From Flaccisagitta enflata (taxonomy: Eukaryota; Chaetognatha; Sagittoidea; Aphragmophora), in assembly GCA_965153355.1 (NCBI GenBank), contig OZ231127.1:21514001-21578000 (forward strand): DNA of 64,000 nucleotides. Reading direction: 5' to 3'. The notes under the pieces are model-generated. The model searched no databases, was not told where the DNA came from, and saw only the letters and a program-made list of their open reading frames with translations. Position numbers and translations under genes: made by a program. Below, piece after piece: positions 20,604 to 43,210 of the stretch (position 1 is its first letter; each line of letters begins with the position of its first letter).

Positions 20604-20802
20604 AACAAGGCCGGATACACGGCTACCCCAGTTGCGTGCTGGTGGGCAGGAGCAGTGCTGGAGAAGGTCACAAGAGCATTTGGGCAGGAGCAGTAGGCTT
20701 AAAAAGCCCAAAAACGCCGAAAAAGTAAAAAGGAGACCGACCAACCGACCAACGGATAGAGTGACAGAGTGGGGTGTAGAGTCGCGTAGCACGCGACTAA
20801 AA
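20604..20802 (+). mobile_element. Helentron-like element, AGTCGCG type
   Basis: 5' ACAAGGCCGGATACACGG, then AGTTGCGTGCTGGTGGGC; core GACCGACCAACCGACC; 3' GGGGTGTAGAGTCGCG with hairpin AGTCGCGTAGCACGCGACT followed by AAAA. Confidence 0.85.
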
Positions 20803-20908
20803 GTAATGTTGGCCAAATTTCAAGACCATGCAATATGATGTTCATGTGACCGCTATCCCCCATTTTACAATGATAGAGAGCCTATCAAAATTTGCTCCCA
20901 AATTTTCC

Positions 20909-21148
20909 TTTTTAGTTGCGGACATATAACTCTATAAGAGGTTTGTTCCTCCGTCCATCCACCTGTTGGTCCGTCGGTCTGCTGGTTCGTCGGTCTGTTG
21001 GTGATGATCGAGTCAAATAGTGGAGAAACAAGCATTTTGGATACTTTTTGTTTACATTTGTGTGTGGGAGGGTGGAGATTGGGATGTATGGACGTTGGAC
21101 GCCCCTGTCCATCTGTCCGCAACAATATTGTGAACCCGCTTCACTTGT
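20909..21148 (-). mobile_element. Helentron-like element, GTTGCGGAC type
   Basis: Reverse orientation. The 5' end is at 21148 (AAGTGAAGCGGGTTCAC, then GTTGCGGACAGATGG), with a (GGAC) core at 20955-20975. The 3' end at 20909 has AGTTATATGTCCGCAACT followed by AAAAA. Confidence 0.8.
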
Positions 21149-21764
21149 TAATCCTGAAGGAGTTGGCGGTCACATGAAAATCACATCCCATGGTCATGAA
21201 ACTTGGCAAATCACATTATAATGGTGGTTCTAAGTGTTGGAGAGGTTTCTGAAAGAATTCTATGATTTCTATGTCAAAAGCCCACCCTGCTGCACGCAGC
21301 CCACGCCGATTCTAATGAATTGTCACGAGGGGCAGCGTGCAATAGCGCCATTGACACGATTTTCAATGTCCCTCCACAACCTGAGATACGCCCTCCAAAA
21401 GATTCAGAGTCCCTCGGCCTCGAGGGAAGAAATATTGAGAGAAATTTGATCTTTTGGGTGCCATATCTCGGGTATATGGAGAAAAATCGAAAATCACCCC
21501 GATGACGCTAATTGCCTTCAAGTAAGTTTCTCATCGCTACACCATATGACCATGCAGAAGCAAAAATGTTAGCGGTAGTTAGTGGTGCTAGAGATTTGAG
21601 TCAAGCGTCACCCTCTACTTTCATCTTGTCTGAAGACTGCATAGAGCTAGAGGCCATAGTAGATGATGCCGATTGATCATGAGGACCGCCTTTCGTCTGA
21701 GAGAATGGCGCTTGGTTTGCAATATAAGATAACAAAAAAAAAAAATAGAAAAGAGAAAATAGTC
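21149..21764. other. Intergenic DNA, no gene seen
   Basis: Mixed sequence with a short frame at 21234-21449 lacking any recognisable motif. Confidence 0.5.
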
Positions 21765-22556
21765 TCAGAAGCGTTACATGGTCAGCGGCACCCGATGCTT
21801 CTATGTTGGTGTACATAAGGATAAGACAATGAGAGGGGCAGCGGCCCCAGAGGGGCCAATGACTTATGATTCCACATAGGGCAATTTTCTCCATTTTCGG
21901 TTTTCTGTCCGTCTGAAAACCTGATTTGTTGACCAATGAGCCTGATTTGAGGTCTTAGATGTCTGATTTGGGGTCTTAGGGGTTTCATTTGATGCCAGTG
22001 CTGAGAAGAGTGACTTGTGCCTGGGTGGTGGGGACTTGGACAAACAAAGGTTTGAGAAGCTGATTTTGGTGGCTAAGATTTTGGGTCTGGGAGGTCTAAT
22101 TTGGGGAATATAATGTCTGCTTCTTGGCTGGAGAGACCAGATTTGGGATCCAAGAGGCTTGACTGGGGGTTTGAAAGGCCTGCATCTGGGTTTGAGAAGC
22201 TTCATTTAGGATCTTGGGCTTGATTTGGGATCTGAGAGGCCTAATTTGGGGTCTGAAAGGTCCAATCTAGGATCTCAAAGGCCTAATTTGCGGTCTGAGA
22301 GGCTTCATTTGAAGCTTAGAAGGTCTGTTTTTGGGTCTGAGAGGCCTGATTTTGGGTCTGAGTGGCCTGATTCAGAGTCTGAGAGGCCTGATTAGAGGTC
22401 CGAGAGGCCTAATTTGGGCTTGAATAGGCTTGATTTTAGTTTTGAAAAGCCTGGTTTAAGGTTTCTGGAGGGGGGCGGACACACAGATGGAAACTGGAGA
22501 AAATTGCCCTATGTGGAATCATAGGTTATCGGCCCCTCTGGGGCCGTTGCCCAAAA
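21765..22556. mobile_element. Foldback element with 85-bp inverted arms
   Basis: Arms at 21836-21920 and 22470-22552 are inverted copies: GGGCAGCGGCCCCAGAGG against CCTCTGGGGCCGTTGCCC, and GATTCCACATAGGGCAATTT against its complement. The interior is about 25 diverged units of 20-21 bp with GAGGCCTGATTTGGG. The outer left part shares GCGTTACATGGTCAGCGGC with other members. Confidence 0.85.
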
Positions 22557-23434
22557 GGGAGAAAGTTGTTTCAAAAGAAGCTGACTTCTTTTTTATCTAG
22601 TATTATTGTCTCTGTAATGTAACTTGTATCTTTGCGTTACACATTTCATGTGTAAATACAACTACGACGGACTAGAGTGTGCGCACGCGTAGGCGCATCG
22701 TTTTTACCCGAGGGGTACTTGTTCCTTTCATTTGCGTCGTTGCTTGTCCATGACCCATCATGTCTGTATTTCTGTCGGTGGATCACGAATGACGATTTGG
22801 TCAAGATGGATTCATAACGGTAAAAAACTTTTGACGCTCTTCATTCTGTTTGTTATGTTGAAAATAGGGGAAGATACGCGCCATAAACTAATGTAGAAAA
22901 TGCAGATGATATTTTTTTGTGAATATATTTCGTTCAAAAGGAAGGACGAACAAAAACTTAGTGAAGACGTGAGTCTTTTGTTTTGTTTTTTTCTTAATCG
23001 AAAACAAAATACATGATCGAGGTGAGGGGAAGAATTATGGGGATAAAAAAGATGAGGATTGGAATGAGGAGGGGAGGAGGAGGAGGAGGAGAAGTGTGTT
23101 AAAGGCAAGTGAGAAGTCTTGGTGAATATCTCTTTGTTGATTTTCTTTTCTCTCATTCACTGAGAGACACCCTCGTACGCGGAAGAAGAAGGCTGTTCAA
23201 TGATGCTCCATACCTATGACTGTACCAAACACATTCTTGTCTCCGGACCCTCTTAACATTTTGATTAATATCTGCTGCAACCTCCAACTGCCACAGTGCT
23301 ACACAAAACTAAGTAGTTCAATACTGCTACGTGTTTTCTATATGTGGTTTTTTTACATTTTATACGCACAAACACTTTTCTTTGGCAAAGCATCGCCTGA
23401 AAAAAAAAAGAATCTTTCAAACAAAAACAAAAAC
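22557..23434. other. Upstream region of second MYND gene
   Basis: Contains a minus-strand 5' fragment of the ATGCG-type helentron-like family at about 22680-22730 (GGCGCATCG, ACCCGAGGGGTACTTGTT). Otherwise presumed promoter and 5' UTR. The coding frame is open upstream to an ATG at 23216 and would add a hydrophobic N-terminus absent from the paralogue. Confidence 0.5.
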
Positions 23435-26077
<2,643 letters not shown>

Positions 26078-27114
26078 TTAAAATCATGACGACTGTGCTT
26101 TTGTTTTTGTCTTAACTGCTCGAAGTTAATCTGTTATAGCTACATCAACTGATAAGAGTGAAAATCCTTGCGACGGTGTCTGTTACTGGTCTGTTACTGG
26201 TCATAACTGCTTTAACTGTTTTTGGCGGACGTCATTGCACCTTCTAATTTACGTCTACTGATGTCTTGCTCAAACAATCATAATCTTATATTTTACCTTC
26301 TCGTAGAATTGACACTCCATTTTTGAAAACGCGGTGCTGTTTTTTGTCTTCTGTATAGCTTTTTGTGTAGTGGAAACTAGTTCCCTTTTTGCTCCGACTG
26401 GCAAGTGATATCTACAATTGATAAGACATCAATCTATTGTATTATGCGCTGAAGTTCAATGAACTCTTGCATCATAAATGATCAAAAATGAGAACACTGA
26501 ATACAGATGAGTATTTTCATGTGCAATGTAAATAGAGGAAAGTGAGGACTTGAAACATGTTTTTTGTATTACAAATTCGCCAACATAATCACCTTGATCT
26601 TTTTGAAAAAGCACCACTGCTAAGCTTCATGTCAAAATCAGGCTTTATGGTCAAGCAGCCTGATTGACATGTATTATAGAAATAGCTACAAAATCTTTGA
26701 TGGAAATCAAATTCTATGCCTTATAGGCGGGCATGTCTTGATAGCGGTGGAGGTAAAGCCGTGCTCTACTGTCTTCGCTCAGGCAAATTGAACAACTATG
26801 ACTGGGTGAACATACAGCGTATATTTCATTTACAATGTAATAAAAAGCAGAAAGAATGGCATGCTTAGAGTAAGATTTAATTGGGATTCACTTCTCTGGT
26901 TGCTTTACCAAGGTTTGTAGTTCCAATAAACAATCGTTCAGACGCGATTACTACTAAAAGGCTTTTTGATCCAAGACAGCATCTTGATGACAAATAGTAA
27001 GGAGGCGATTACCAGCAAAGCGATAGTGAAGTTCCTGTTTGGCGATAATTAAAAACATTTCAGGGCGTTAAAAAAGTATCTGTAGATCTACCAATAAAGG
27101 CAGCTATTGCTGGA
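26078..27114. other. 3' flank of second MYND gene, no gene seen
   Basis: AT-rich non-coding sequence; no RNA gene or repeat family recognised. Confidence 0.5.
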
Positions 27115-27313
27115 ACAAGGCCGAATACACGGCTACCCCAGTCGCGTGCGGGTGGGCAGGGGCTCTATTGGAGGTCACTTGATCATTTGGGCAGGAGTAG
27201 TGAGGCCACACACCGCAAAAAAACAAACAATAAAAGTAAAGTGTGACAGACGGATCGACGGACAGATGGATCGACAAAGCGGGGTGTAGAGTCGCGTAGC
27301 ATGCGACTAAAAA
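27115..27313 (+). mobile_element. Helentron-like element, AGTCGCGTGC type
   Basis: 5' ACAAGGCCGAATACACGG, then AGTCGCGTGCGGGTGGGC; core GACGGATCGACGGAC; 3' GGGGTGTAGAGTCGCG and hairpin AGTCGCGTAGCATGCGACT followed by AAAAA. Confidence 0.88.
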
Positions 27314-28614
27314 CGTTGTTTACAAACCGCTTTGTTTTCTTTACTTGATCACTTTTTCCCCTTTTTTCTCATTTTGAATCTAGCAAGTCAAAATAATGAG
27401 CAGCAAAACATGAATAGCATTCAACCTGTGATATTGTCTTCTGGTTTTTGCCCAATTAAACAACAGTTGGGCCAATATGCAGTTCTCTTGAGCAAGTTAG
27501 TGCACTGAATGTGTTACTAGCATGATTAATATTCACCCAAGACACTTTTGAAATTGATTTGAACCAACTCATATCATTATTCCAATAAAAAAACTATTTC
27601 TATGATATAAAAAAATAAAAAAGTAAAAGTAAAAAAAATCATTGGTTGCAAAATTATCATTGTTAAGACTTCTGTTTGGATAATTTGAAAGAGAATTAAC
27701 TCTTCCTGAGTTGTTTTCAAAAAAACATATACTCCCAATCAGAAAATAGTTTAACTTTTAATAATTGCCTAAAAAGAGAAATAAGAAAGCATTGTTTGTT
27801 ACCCACTTATAAAAAAGTCGAAGGACAAAAATTGATTTTTTTTTCTTACAATTGTCTATGTGGGTTGAGTTCAAAATTCTAAGTTCAAGATAATTGACGG
27901 ACTTACTGATTGACTTGAGTTTTTGGGTACTTTTGTCCATTTTGGTCCATTTGTCCATTTGTAAGCGAACCAATCAAAGCCACAATGAAGGTGATGTACG
28001 GAGTAAGAAGGTAGCGGAAGAATCTGCGAATAAAATTTGTTAGGTATGGTTTACTATTGCTGTAACTAAGTCTGAACTACGTGAAATCTCTTCTTAGTCT
28101 TCCAAATCTTGGGCTAGCTTGCTCATTTTGATTCTTTTAATCAAATTCCTTCTTATACAGGCTACAATGCACTATCGTTATTGAGTTGAGAGTTGCAAAA
28201 CTAAATCTCACCAAGAGAAATTTTATTCCTTCTGAATGCATAAGTAACTAGTAAGCTACCGCATATTTCATGGCGAAACTCAATCTAACTAAATTATACT
28301 AATTATACTAATTATACTAATTATACTAATTATACTAAAGCAATGACAATACTGAGAAAGTGGGAATATTGCAGATTTTACTTCGAATAAATTCGATTAT
28401 TGAAAGGCAGATCGACAGATGAAGCACGTAGTTAAGCTGTCCCCTTTCTACGTTATTTGCTTTTAAACAAGAAATGACTTAAATATAATCTTAAGTTTGA
28501 TTCATACGGCAGCTCGGGATGAAGAATAAATTTACGGAAGTTTGGACAACAAATTACTCTCGCTGTCAGTATGATATGATAACATAGAGATTTGCTGAAA
28601 AAGTGAAATGATCA
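27314..28614. other. Intergenic DNA, short AT repeats
   Basis: No gene seen. A 10-bp unit (ACTAATTATA) is repeated about five times near 28287-28337. Confidence 0.55.
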
Positions 28615-28620
28615 TTTATT
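28615..28620 (-). terminator. Polyadenylation signal AATAAA
   Basis: AATAAA on the minus strand about 54 nt after the stop codon of the START gene, a sensible position for 3' end formation. Confidence 0.6.
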
Positions 28621-28673
28621 ATTTCCATCGCGTTCACACAGCAACTCAGCAGCAAATTAATTTGAATCGCCCT

Positions 28674-36616
<7,943 letters not shown>

Positions 36617-37418
36617 GATGATTCAGAGCTGGAAGCGGAAGCGCAGATATGGAGAAGCGAAAACGCAAAGAAGGAAAAGTGGAAGCGCATAGAAATGGAA
36701 GTGGAAACGCAAAGTAGCGATATTGGAAGCGTAGTGACGAGATGTTGGAAACGTTATCGTTGACAAATAAATGAAGATTTTAAAGCCAGGAGATTGTTTT
36801 GGCACGCTGTAGAGCGAGGATGTTTCTCGAGCATGATGTCATTGGAGTAGTGGATGGAGAAGGAGGAAGAGGAGAGGGAGGAGTGGATGGATCGTGGAGT
36901 GGTCTTATTAAAGGCCTCTTATCACATTGATCAATGATGTCTCTCACCATTGCATTATCAGAGCAGTTAATCATATTGAGGACACAAAGAGAATTACGCA
37001 TAGTTGATTGGTTGCGAATAACGCGGAGAAAAAAAAACACATGGCGGATTTATATCTTTCATTTCATAATTTTTGCTTTAAAGCTGAATAGTGCACTACT
37101 ATCTGCTGTCTTTTGCTTAGTAAAGGAGCGTCGAATCAGTTTGTTCGGTGCGGGTAACAAATCGGGGAACGAGTCATATTATCAATACAGTTGTTTAATG
37201 TTTATCTAAGTGCTCTAATTAGTAGTGACAGTTGGACAAGACGGTGATGGATAGAAAAATTGCCAAAACCGCGAATTGATTCCGGAGAGTTGATTCCTGA
37301 TCTTCGATGAAAAAAAAGGCAATCCAAAAGATGTTTACTTTCAAAACGCAAATTTCTCCGCCCGCCCCCCCCCCCCAACAAAAAAAAATGTTTTTGTGCC
37401 TAGTATTTTTGTTGTTTT
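36617..37418. other. 5' flank of START gene, no gene seen
   Basis: Contains short GGAAGCG-type near-repeats at 36630-36760, probably part of the promoter or 5' UTR region. No other feature recognised. Confidence 0.45.
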
Positions 37419-37543
37419 TTTTTAGTCGCGTGCACGCGACTCTACTACCCGCTCTGTCCGTCGGTCTGTCGGTCACGCTTAGCTTTTCTTCGCCGCCCCT
37501 GCCCACCCGCACGCGACTAAGGTAGCCGTGTATCCGGCCTTGT
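37419..37543 (-). mobile_element. Helentron-like element, AGTCGCGTGC type
   Basis: Reverse orientation, 125 bp, very compact. 5' ACAAGGCCGGATACACGG, TTAGTCGCGTGCGGGTGGGC, core GACCGACAGACCGACGG, hairpin AGTCGCGTGCACGCGACT followed by AAAAA. Confidence 0.88.
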
Positions 37544-38044
37544 TTTCTCAACTTGTGAGTTTTGTTGTGCGAATGATCGAGGTCGAGAGATGTCCGAGAA
37601 GTCCGCGGACGTCCCAAATTGAAAGTCCTACTATCTAGGAAATAAATATACGGACACCTAGCCATGGTTAAAGCAACTGAAAGCTAATGTCCAATAGCGA
37701 AATGAAAGTAGATCAAACTATGACAAAAAATCTTCAATTCAAGATCAAGCAGAGCTCAGTGGCTCAATCCGTTATCAAATGACAGCTCCGTTTTACAGTA
37801 ACACACAACTGCATGTATACATTATCCTTTCCTTCCTTCATTTTGACCTTCCTTCCTTCCTCCCTCCCTTCCTTCCTTCCTTCCTTCCTTCTTTCCTTCC
37901 TTCCTTCTTCCCTTCCTGCCTTCCCTCCTTTCTTCCATTCTGTCTTTCCTTCCTTCTTCTCTCCCTCCCTCCCCCCTTTGTTTTGCCGTGTAATATGTAT
38001 TGGGTATTGTATCGATATGATTTCTTTAAAATATCAAAATAATA
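37544..38044. other. Intergenic DNA with (CCTT)n tract
   Basis: A (CTTCC/CCTT)n tract spans about 37846-37970. Nothing else recognised. Confidence 0.6.
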
Positions 38045-38656
38045 CCACGCGAATCATAAAAAAAAGACGCACTTTTAAATTACTATTTTAGCCATCTTTT
38101 CTTTGATTTCAAATTAAATGTTTTGCACCATTGAAAAGCCTAGTTTTTAAGCTTTGAGAATCAAAAAGAAAAAGTTCTTAATCTTGAGGCGTTTGGGCGT
38201 AGTAAAAAATAGAGTAAAAATAGTCAAGAAACGTTTTCACAATTCCATAAGAGAAAAAGAATTCAAGACAATCAGTGTTTCTCTTTGATGAGCTATAACT
38301 TTTAAACCGTTTGAGATACAGACTTGGGATTGGTCTAGAACGAAAGAAAATTCAAAAATCTTTAAAATTACTTTGACTGAAAAATGGTTGAAAGTTTTTT
38401 AAAAATATTTTCATAAGAAAAAGAAATAATAAACAATTTTTTTGATAATTTTGTATTTTGTCAAGTGCTCAAAACACTAGTTGTCTTTGACTGGCTGTAA
38501 CTTTTAAACGGTTTGAGATACAGACCTGGGACTGGTCTAGATTGAAAGAAAATTCAAAAATCTTTAAAATATTTTCAGTAAAAAAATTTGTTAACAATTT
38601 TTTTTATCTGTTCTATCAATAAATGACCAGGTGCGTCTTTTTTTTTATACGCGTGG
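38045..38656. mobile_element. MITE with TA TSD and internal duplication
   Basis: Ends CCACGCGAATCATAAAAAAA and, inverted, TTTTTTATACGCGTGG, with TA on each side (38043-38044, 38657-38658). Inside, a unit of about 130 bp (AACTTTTAAACCGTTTGAGA and CTGGGACTGGTCTAGA type) is present twice, at about 38287 and 38483. Confidence 0.82.
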
Positions 38657-39051
38657 TATCAATACGATATTGATACAATATCGATACAACATTATTTGAT
38701 ACAATACAATACGATACAAAACAATATGATATCCATACGAGATGCTATTGATTCGATATCGACACATACATTACTTTATAATATGAAAGGATACTATAGG
38801 ATATGATATCAATACGATAATTACAATATCAATATGATACTCACGATATCAATACAATATTGATACAATATTGATACAATCCAACACCCGACACTTAATT
38901 GTTTCCTACTAAAAATCATTAACTTAACTCTAGAAACAATTTATTTGACCTTAAAATACGCAAAGAAGTCATAAATTTTGAAATATAACTGACAGACCGA
39001 CAGTCATACCAACCGACAGAGCAAGGTGTGGATTTGCGTGCACGCGACTAG
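38657..39051 (+). mobile_element. 3' part of a helentron-like element with GATACAAT array
   Basis: GATACAATATCGATACAAC-type tandem repeats, core ACAGACCGACAGTC, then GCAAGGTGTGG and the end TTTGCGTGCACGCGACTAG. Same layout as the element at 7583. Confidence 0.65.
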
Positions 39052-39651
39052 AGACTATCATTTTACCAAAACTCAAATTTAAGGTTTTCTGTTCAAATCT
39101 GAACAGACAATCTTTATTGAAACAGATCTTAACGGATTGATCTAAATCATTCTGCTTGGCCTCATTAGATCAAAATCTTTACAAATTTTTTGATTGTTGA
39201 AATAATTGAAGGCTGCAGTCAAACAAATTGCCCTGAAATTATCAAATATTAAAAGAAAACAAAACTGATTGGAATAATTTGTTTTGATGCATATTGAGAA
39301 ATTGAGGATACACTGATTTATGTAAAAATATTATAGACCAATCTCATAGAAACTTGAAAGAGAAGCACTTGATGTATTAAAGTACCATATATGTTGACTA
39401 AAAAATCAATTTTTTTTTAACATTTATTTCACTCAGTGAAGTTTTCATCAGCTGTCCGTATATATATTTCGTAGATAGTAGATTGGTATCAGCCTTTAAT
39501 TATAGAACATAAAAGTGGTGAAAGTCTTCAATACTTTATCTTTAATATGATATTTCTTGATACAATGATGGATCTTTTTCAGTCTACAAAAGGCTTCGCT
39601 CTTAAATTTGCCAGTGATCATACCATGGCATTTTGTCTGTCTCACTTCCAG
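39052..39651. other. Intergenic or intronic DNA, no gene seen
   Basis: AT-rich. Ends in a pyrimidine-rich acceptor-like sequence CTGTCTCACTTCCAG. Confidence 0.45.
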
Positions 39652-39926
39652 GAATTCTATGGTCATTTATCAACAGTCATCATGATGTAGATGTAGACAA
39701 CGAACTAAAAAGAACTAGGATTCACTGGTTGAAAATCTTGCAGGATTCTAGACAGAAGAGAATCAGCGGAGCTGAGAATTGGAAGAAAGAAAATCTAAAA
39801 AAAAAGAAAAATCCATTTTTTCAGAAAAAAAATTTAGCCTCCAGTGGCGCGAAAGATAGAATTTCAAAACCCGAACATTACTTTTTGCGTTTTTTGAAAT
39901 GGAGGGAAACTTATGTTAGTGAGGAA

Positions 39927-39958
<32 letters not shown>

Positions 39959-40011
39959 TTGTCATCGTCGTAGCCGTCATCGTCATCGTCGTCGTCTTTT
40001 ACCACGTCGAG
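39652..40011 (+). CDS. Candidate internal exon of an unidentified gene
   Basis: Bounded by CTCACTTCCAG at 39651 and CGAG/GTGAGTGAAG after 40011. The one open frame gives phase 1 at both ends and 360 bp. It encodes a basic segment with HHDVDVDNELKRTRIHW, Lys-rich patches and an Arg run from a (CGT)n array at 39929-39956. No domain recognised and no partner exons identified. It may instead be chance pairing of splice-like signals. Confidence 0.35.
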
Positions 40012-40131
40012 GTGAGTGAAGACAAGGAATCGGTGAGATGACTACACGAATGGGGGCGTCCGAATAGAAAAGGGGGACGAGAAAGAGAGATTAAGAATGA
40101 GAGAGAGAGAAAGAGAGAGAGATAGAGAGGA

Positions 40132-40224
<93 letters not shown>

Positions 40225-40742
40225 GAGAATGAAATTGAATTTTAAAAAATGAAAATGAATGAATGAACAATGGATAGGCAAAATGAAGATTCTCATTACA
40301 AATTAGTATGACATTTTGACAACACCACTGCCAGAAACATCTTGGGGTATTTAATCCGTACCCTTGACAATTGTTCTTCAATTTTCTCAGAAAACTCCAT
40401 ATCCCTGCTGTAGGAATGAAGCCCAAATGGCGTATCAAATGTGCTATTATCGTATTTCTTTCATAAACACAGTTGTCAAACTACCTCTGTGCGTTTTGTA
40501 ATTAGAAATGGAAGGAAACATAATGAAATCCGGAATAGGGAATTTCCTGGGGCAACAAACTTAAAAAAACACACGAAAGGTCATAATGATTTGAATTTGG
40601 TGAATTGTATCAAAGTCGTTGGACCATGTTGTTGAATGTTGTTGTTGTTGTTGAATGTTCTTTTAAGCGCTGGACTAAAAACAAAGTCCGGAAAAGGTGA
40701 GAATTGCCGACAGAATTAAAAATTGCTGGAAAAAGAAAAAGA
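40012..40742. other. Non-coding stretch with (GA)n
   Basis: A (GA)n microsatellite, partly interrupted, spans 40098-40226. No gene seen. Confidence 0.6.
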
Positions 40743-40955
40743 GCAAGTGACGTGGGGTCACAATATCGTTGTGGACGGGTGGGCAGGGGCATCCAACCCC
40801 CATCCACAAATCAACCCACCCCCAACACTCAGACATACACAGAAAATATCTAAAACGCTCGTTTCCCCACTTTTCAACTCGATGACCGCTTCCGACAAAT
40901 GGACCAACGGACAGACGGACAAAGCCTCTTGTAGAGTTGCGTGTCCGCAACTAAT
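40743..40955 (+). mobile_element. Helentron-like element, GTTGYGGAC type
   Basis: AAGTGACGTGGGGTCAC, GTTGTGGACGGGTGGGC, core GACCAACGGACAGACGG, GACAAAGCCTCTTGTAG, hairpin AGTTGCGTGTCCGCAACT followed by AATAA. Complete copy of the subfamily whose 5' end is at 6628. Confidence 0.88.
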
Positions 40956-41779
40956 AAGAAGCAAACAACCAACAAAGCAGAGTAAGATGACTCGTGTGGC
41001 TGGTCTGTTTTGAACGTGAAACACTGTAGCCTACAGTGTAGGATAAATTGGCAAAAAGAAGCTTACATGACTAGAAAATTGATGGATGAATTATAGGCAG
41101 CAACAGCGATATTGATATGAATCTCCTGTGGACTTTGGGCCGCAGTGTATCTGAACAGACGGACATACGAACAGCTAACGGGTCTCTTCCGGATCTGCGA
41201 GGTCCATCGTGGAAAAATGATAAACGAGAGAACATTTCTTCCATCTCATCTTTTTTCTTTTCTTAAAAATCCTTTTATCTTCTTTTTTTGCTGAACTTGA
41301 ACATCATAAATCACCATTGTAAACCGAAACACCTTGTAATATAATGAATATCTCTGTTTTGAGAAAAAGAAACTTAAGGGATTTTTTTAAGCAGGGAGAA
41401 AAGTTTTTTTTTCTTGAGGAAAAACAAAGAGAATAGAAAAGAGAAGATAAATTCTTGGAATATTTTTGGTCTGCTTTGCCCAGATTTCAAGATGGTTGGG
41501 AACATCAAATCCGCTCACTAAAAGTATCCTCTTCTTTACTTCTTTAAGTTTAAGGGGAAAAAACTCAAGCTTGTCACGATCAACAAAAATTGAGCGCAGA
41601 TTTACCAAGTTATACCAAATACTCAAACGTGCATCAGGATAGTTATTTCAGAATGAATATCGCCTTCTTGGGCGCAAAAGGAATTTGTGTTAGCAACCGG
41701 GAAAAGCGATGCAGATTCCCATTTAGATAGATTTCACTATCTGTTGCTACATCTGAATCTTTTTCAGTCTTTCATTTAC
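40956..41779. other. Intergenic DNA, no gene seen
   Basis: AT-rich with A and T runs; no repeat family or gene recognised. Confidence 0.5.
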
Positions 41780-42039
<260 letters not shown>

Positions 42040-42164
42040 CAGGAAGAGATTGATTTGGTAAAAATCGAATGATGAGGAACGCTGACGACTTTCATTTGGT
42101 TGGATCAAAATTGCAAACACACGAATAATGATGGCAGAAATTTAACAACGGAGAAAGAATCTAA

Positions 42165-42330
42165 ACAAGGCCAGATACACGGCCAATACCAGTGGCGGAC
42201 GGGTGGGCAGGGGCGGAAATGCGCGTTTTCACACTTTCCAACTCGATCACCACGGACCAACGGACTGACGGACCAACGGACGGACGGACGGACAAAGCCT
42301 CTTATAGAGTTGCGTGTCCGCAACTAAAAA
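42165..42330 (+). mobile_element. Helentron-like element, GCGGAC type
   Basis: ACAAGGCCAGATACACGG, GTGGCGGACGGGTGGGC, core GACGGACCAACGGACGG, GACAAAGCCTCTTATAG, hairpin AGTTGCGTGTCCGCAACT followed by AAAAA. Confidence 0.88.
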
Positions 42331-42477
42331 CAATCAAGCAGCAACCAAATGAAAAATGTATTTCCAAATTGAAATATCATTCACAGAATAATCAAATAGA
42401 TTATCTTCAAAACCATCTGAATATATGAAGAATGAAATAACCATCTACACTTTTCAATGCCCAATTTTTTGGAGAAA

Positions 42478-42660
42478 ACAAGTACCCTGGGTTAATACGA
42501 TGCGTCGATATCCTGCCATCCAACAAAAATACGAGCCTAACCGCCCAAACGAAATTTTGCATCATCCAATTGTATAGGACCACCTTAGTACCATGGATCA
42601 TTGGGTAGACAGATAAACCAATTGACAGATGGATAAGTCAAGGTGCACATGAGGGTGCAA
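42478..42660 (+). mobile_element. Degraded ATGCG-type helentron-like element
   Basis: 5' ACAAGTACCCTGGG and GATGCGTCGATATCC; weak GACAGATGGATAAG core; worn 3' end with GTGCACATGAGGGTGC. Confidence 0.5.
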
Positions 42661-43085
42661 TTTCCACGGTCAAATCATATTGAAGAAAAAAACCATGATG
42701 ATAAGTTTATATTTCTCCTTAAAAAAAATTATATTAAGTATATATCATTTATCTATTTGAATTGAGAATCATTTTTGTGTTCAAAATCAGCCTGAAAAAA
42801 TTTTTAAAAAAATCAAATTAACCCCCATTCCTTGAGCTTGACTTGTCTTACGTGAAATTCTTAATCTGTCTCTGAATGCATAAATTTACTGTTCTAAAAA
42901 TATGACCCCATTCTAAAGAAAAGAGCTATGTTCTTAGAAAAACAAATTTTTGCACTCTGAAAAGATTAAGAATTTCACGCAAAATGACTTACCAAATTTA
43001 CGGCTTGTAATTGTGTGCACTACGACATAAGCAGATGCAAAAAGCCTCTCATCAAGTGTCGTGGACGCAACAAAAAATTCTTTAA
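42661..43085. other. Intergenic DNA, no gene seen
   Basis: AT-rich, no recognisable feature. Confidence 0.45.
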
Positions 43086-43210
43086 ACAAGGCCAAGTAGG
43101 CCAATAAGGTACGCCGTGTGGACCGCAAACATTTGCGTTTACGACCGACCAATCGACCAACCAACCAACGGACACATCCGGTTATAGAGTTGCTTTGGCG
43201 CACTTAAAAA
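43086..43210 (+). mobile_element. Helentron-like element, GGTGCGCC-related type
   Basis: ACAAGGCCAAGTAGGCC, then GGTACGCCGTGTGG; core GACCGACCAATCGACC; 3' GGTTATAGAGTTGCTTTGGCG and CGCACTTAAAAA. The hairpin is imperfect (AGTTGC against GCGCACT). Confidence 0.8.

Noticed and set aside
23216-23434. Upstream start adding a membrane-like N-terminus to the second MYND protein
   Set aside because: The paralogue lacks it, and the ATG at 23435 gives a natural start. It is not excluded.
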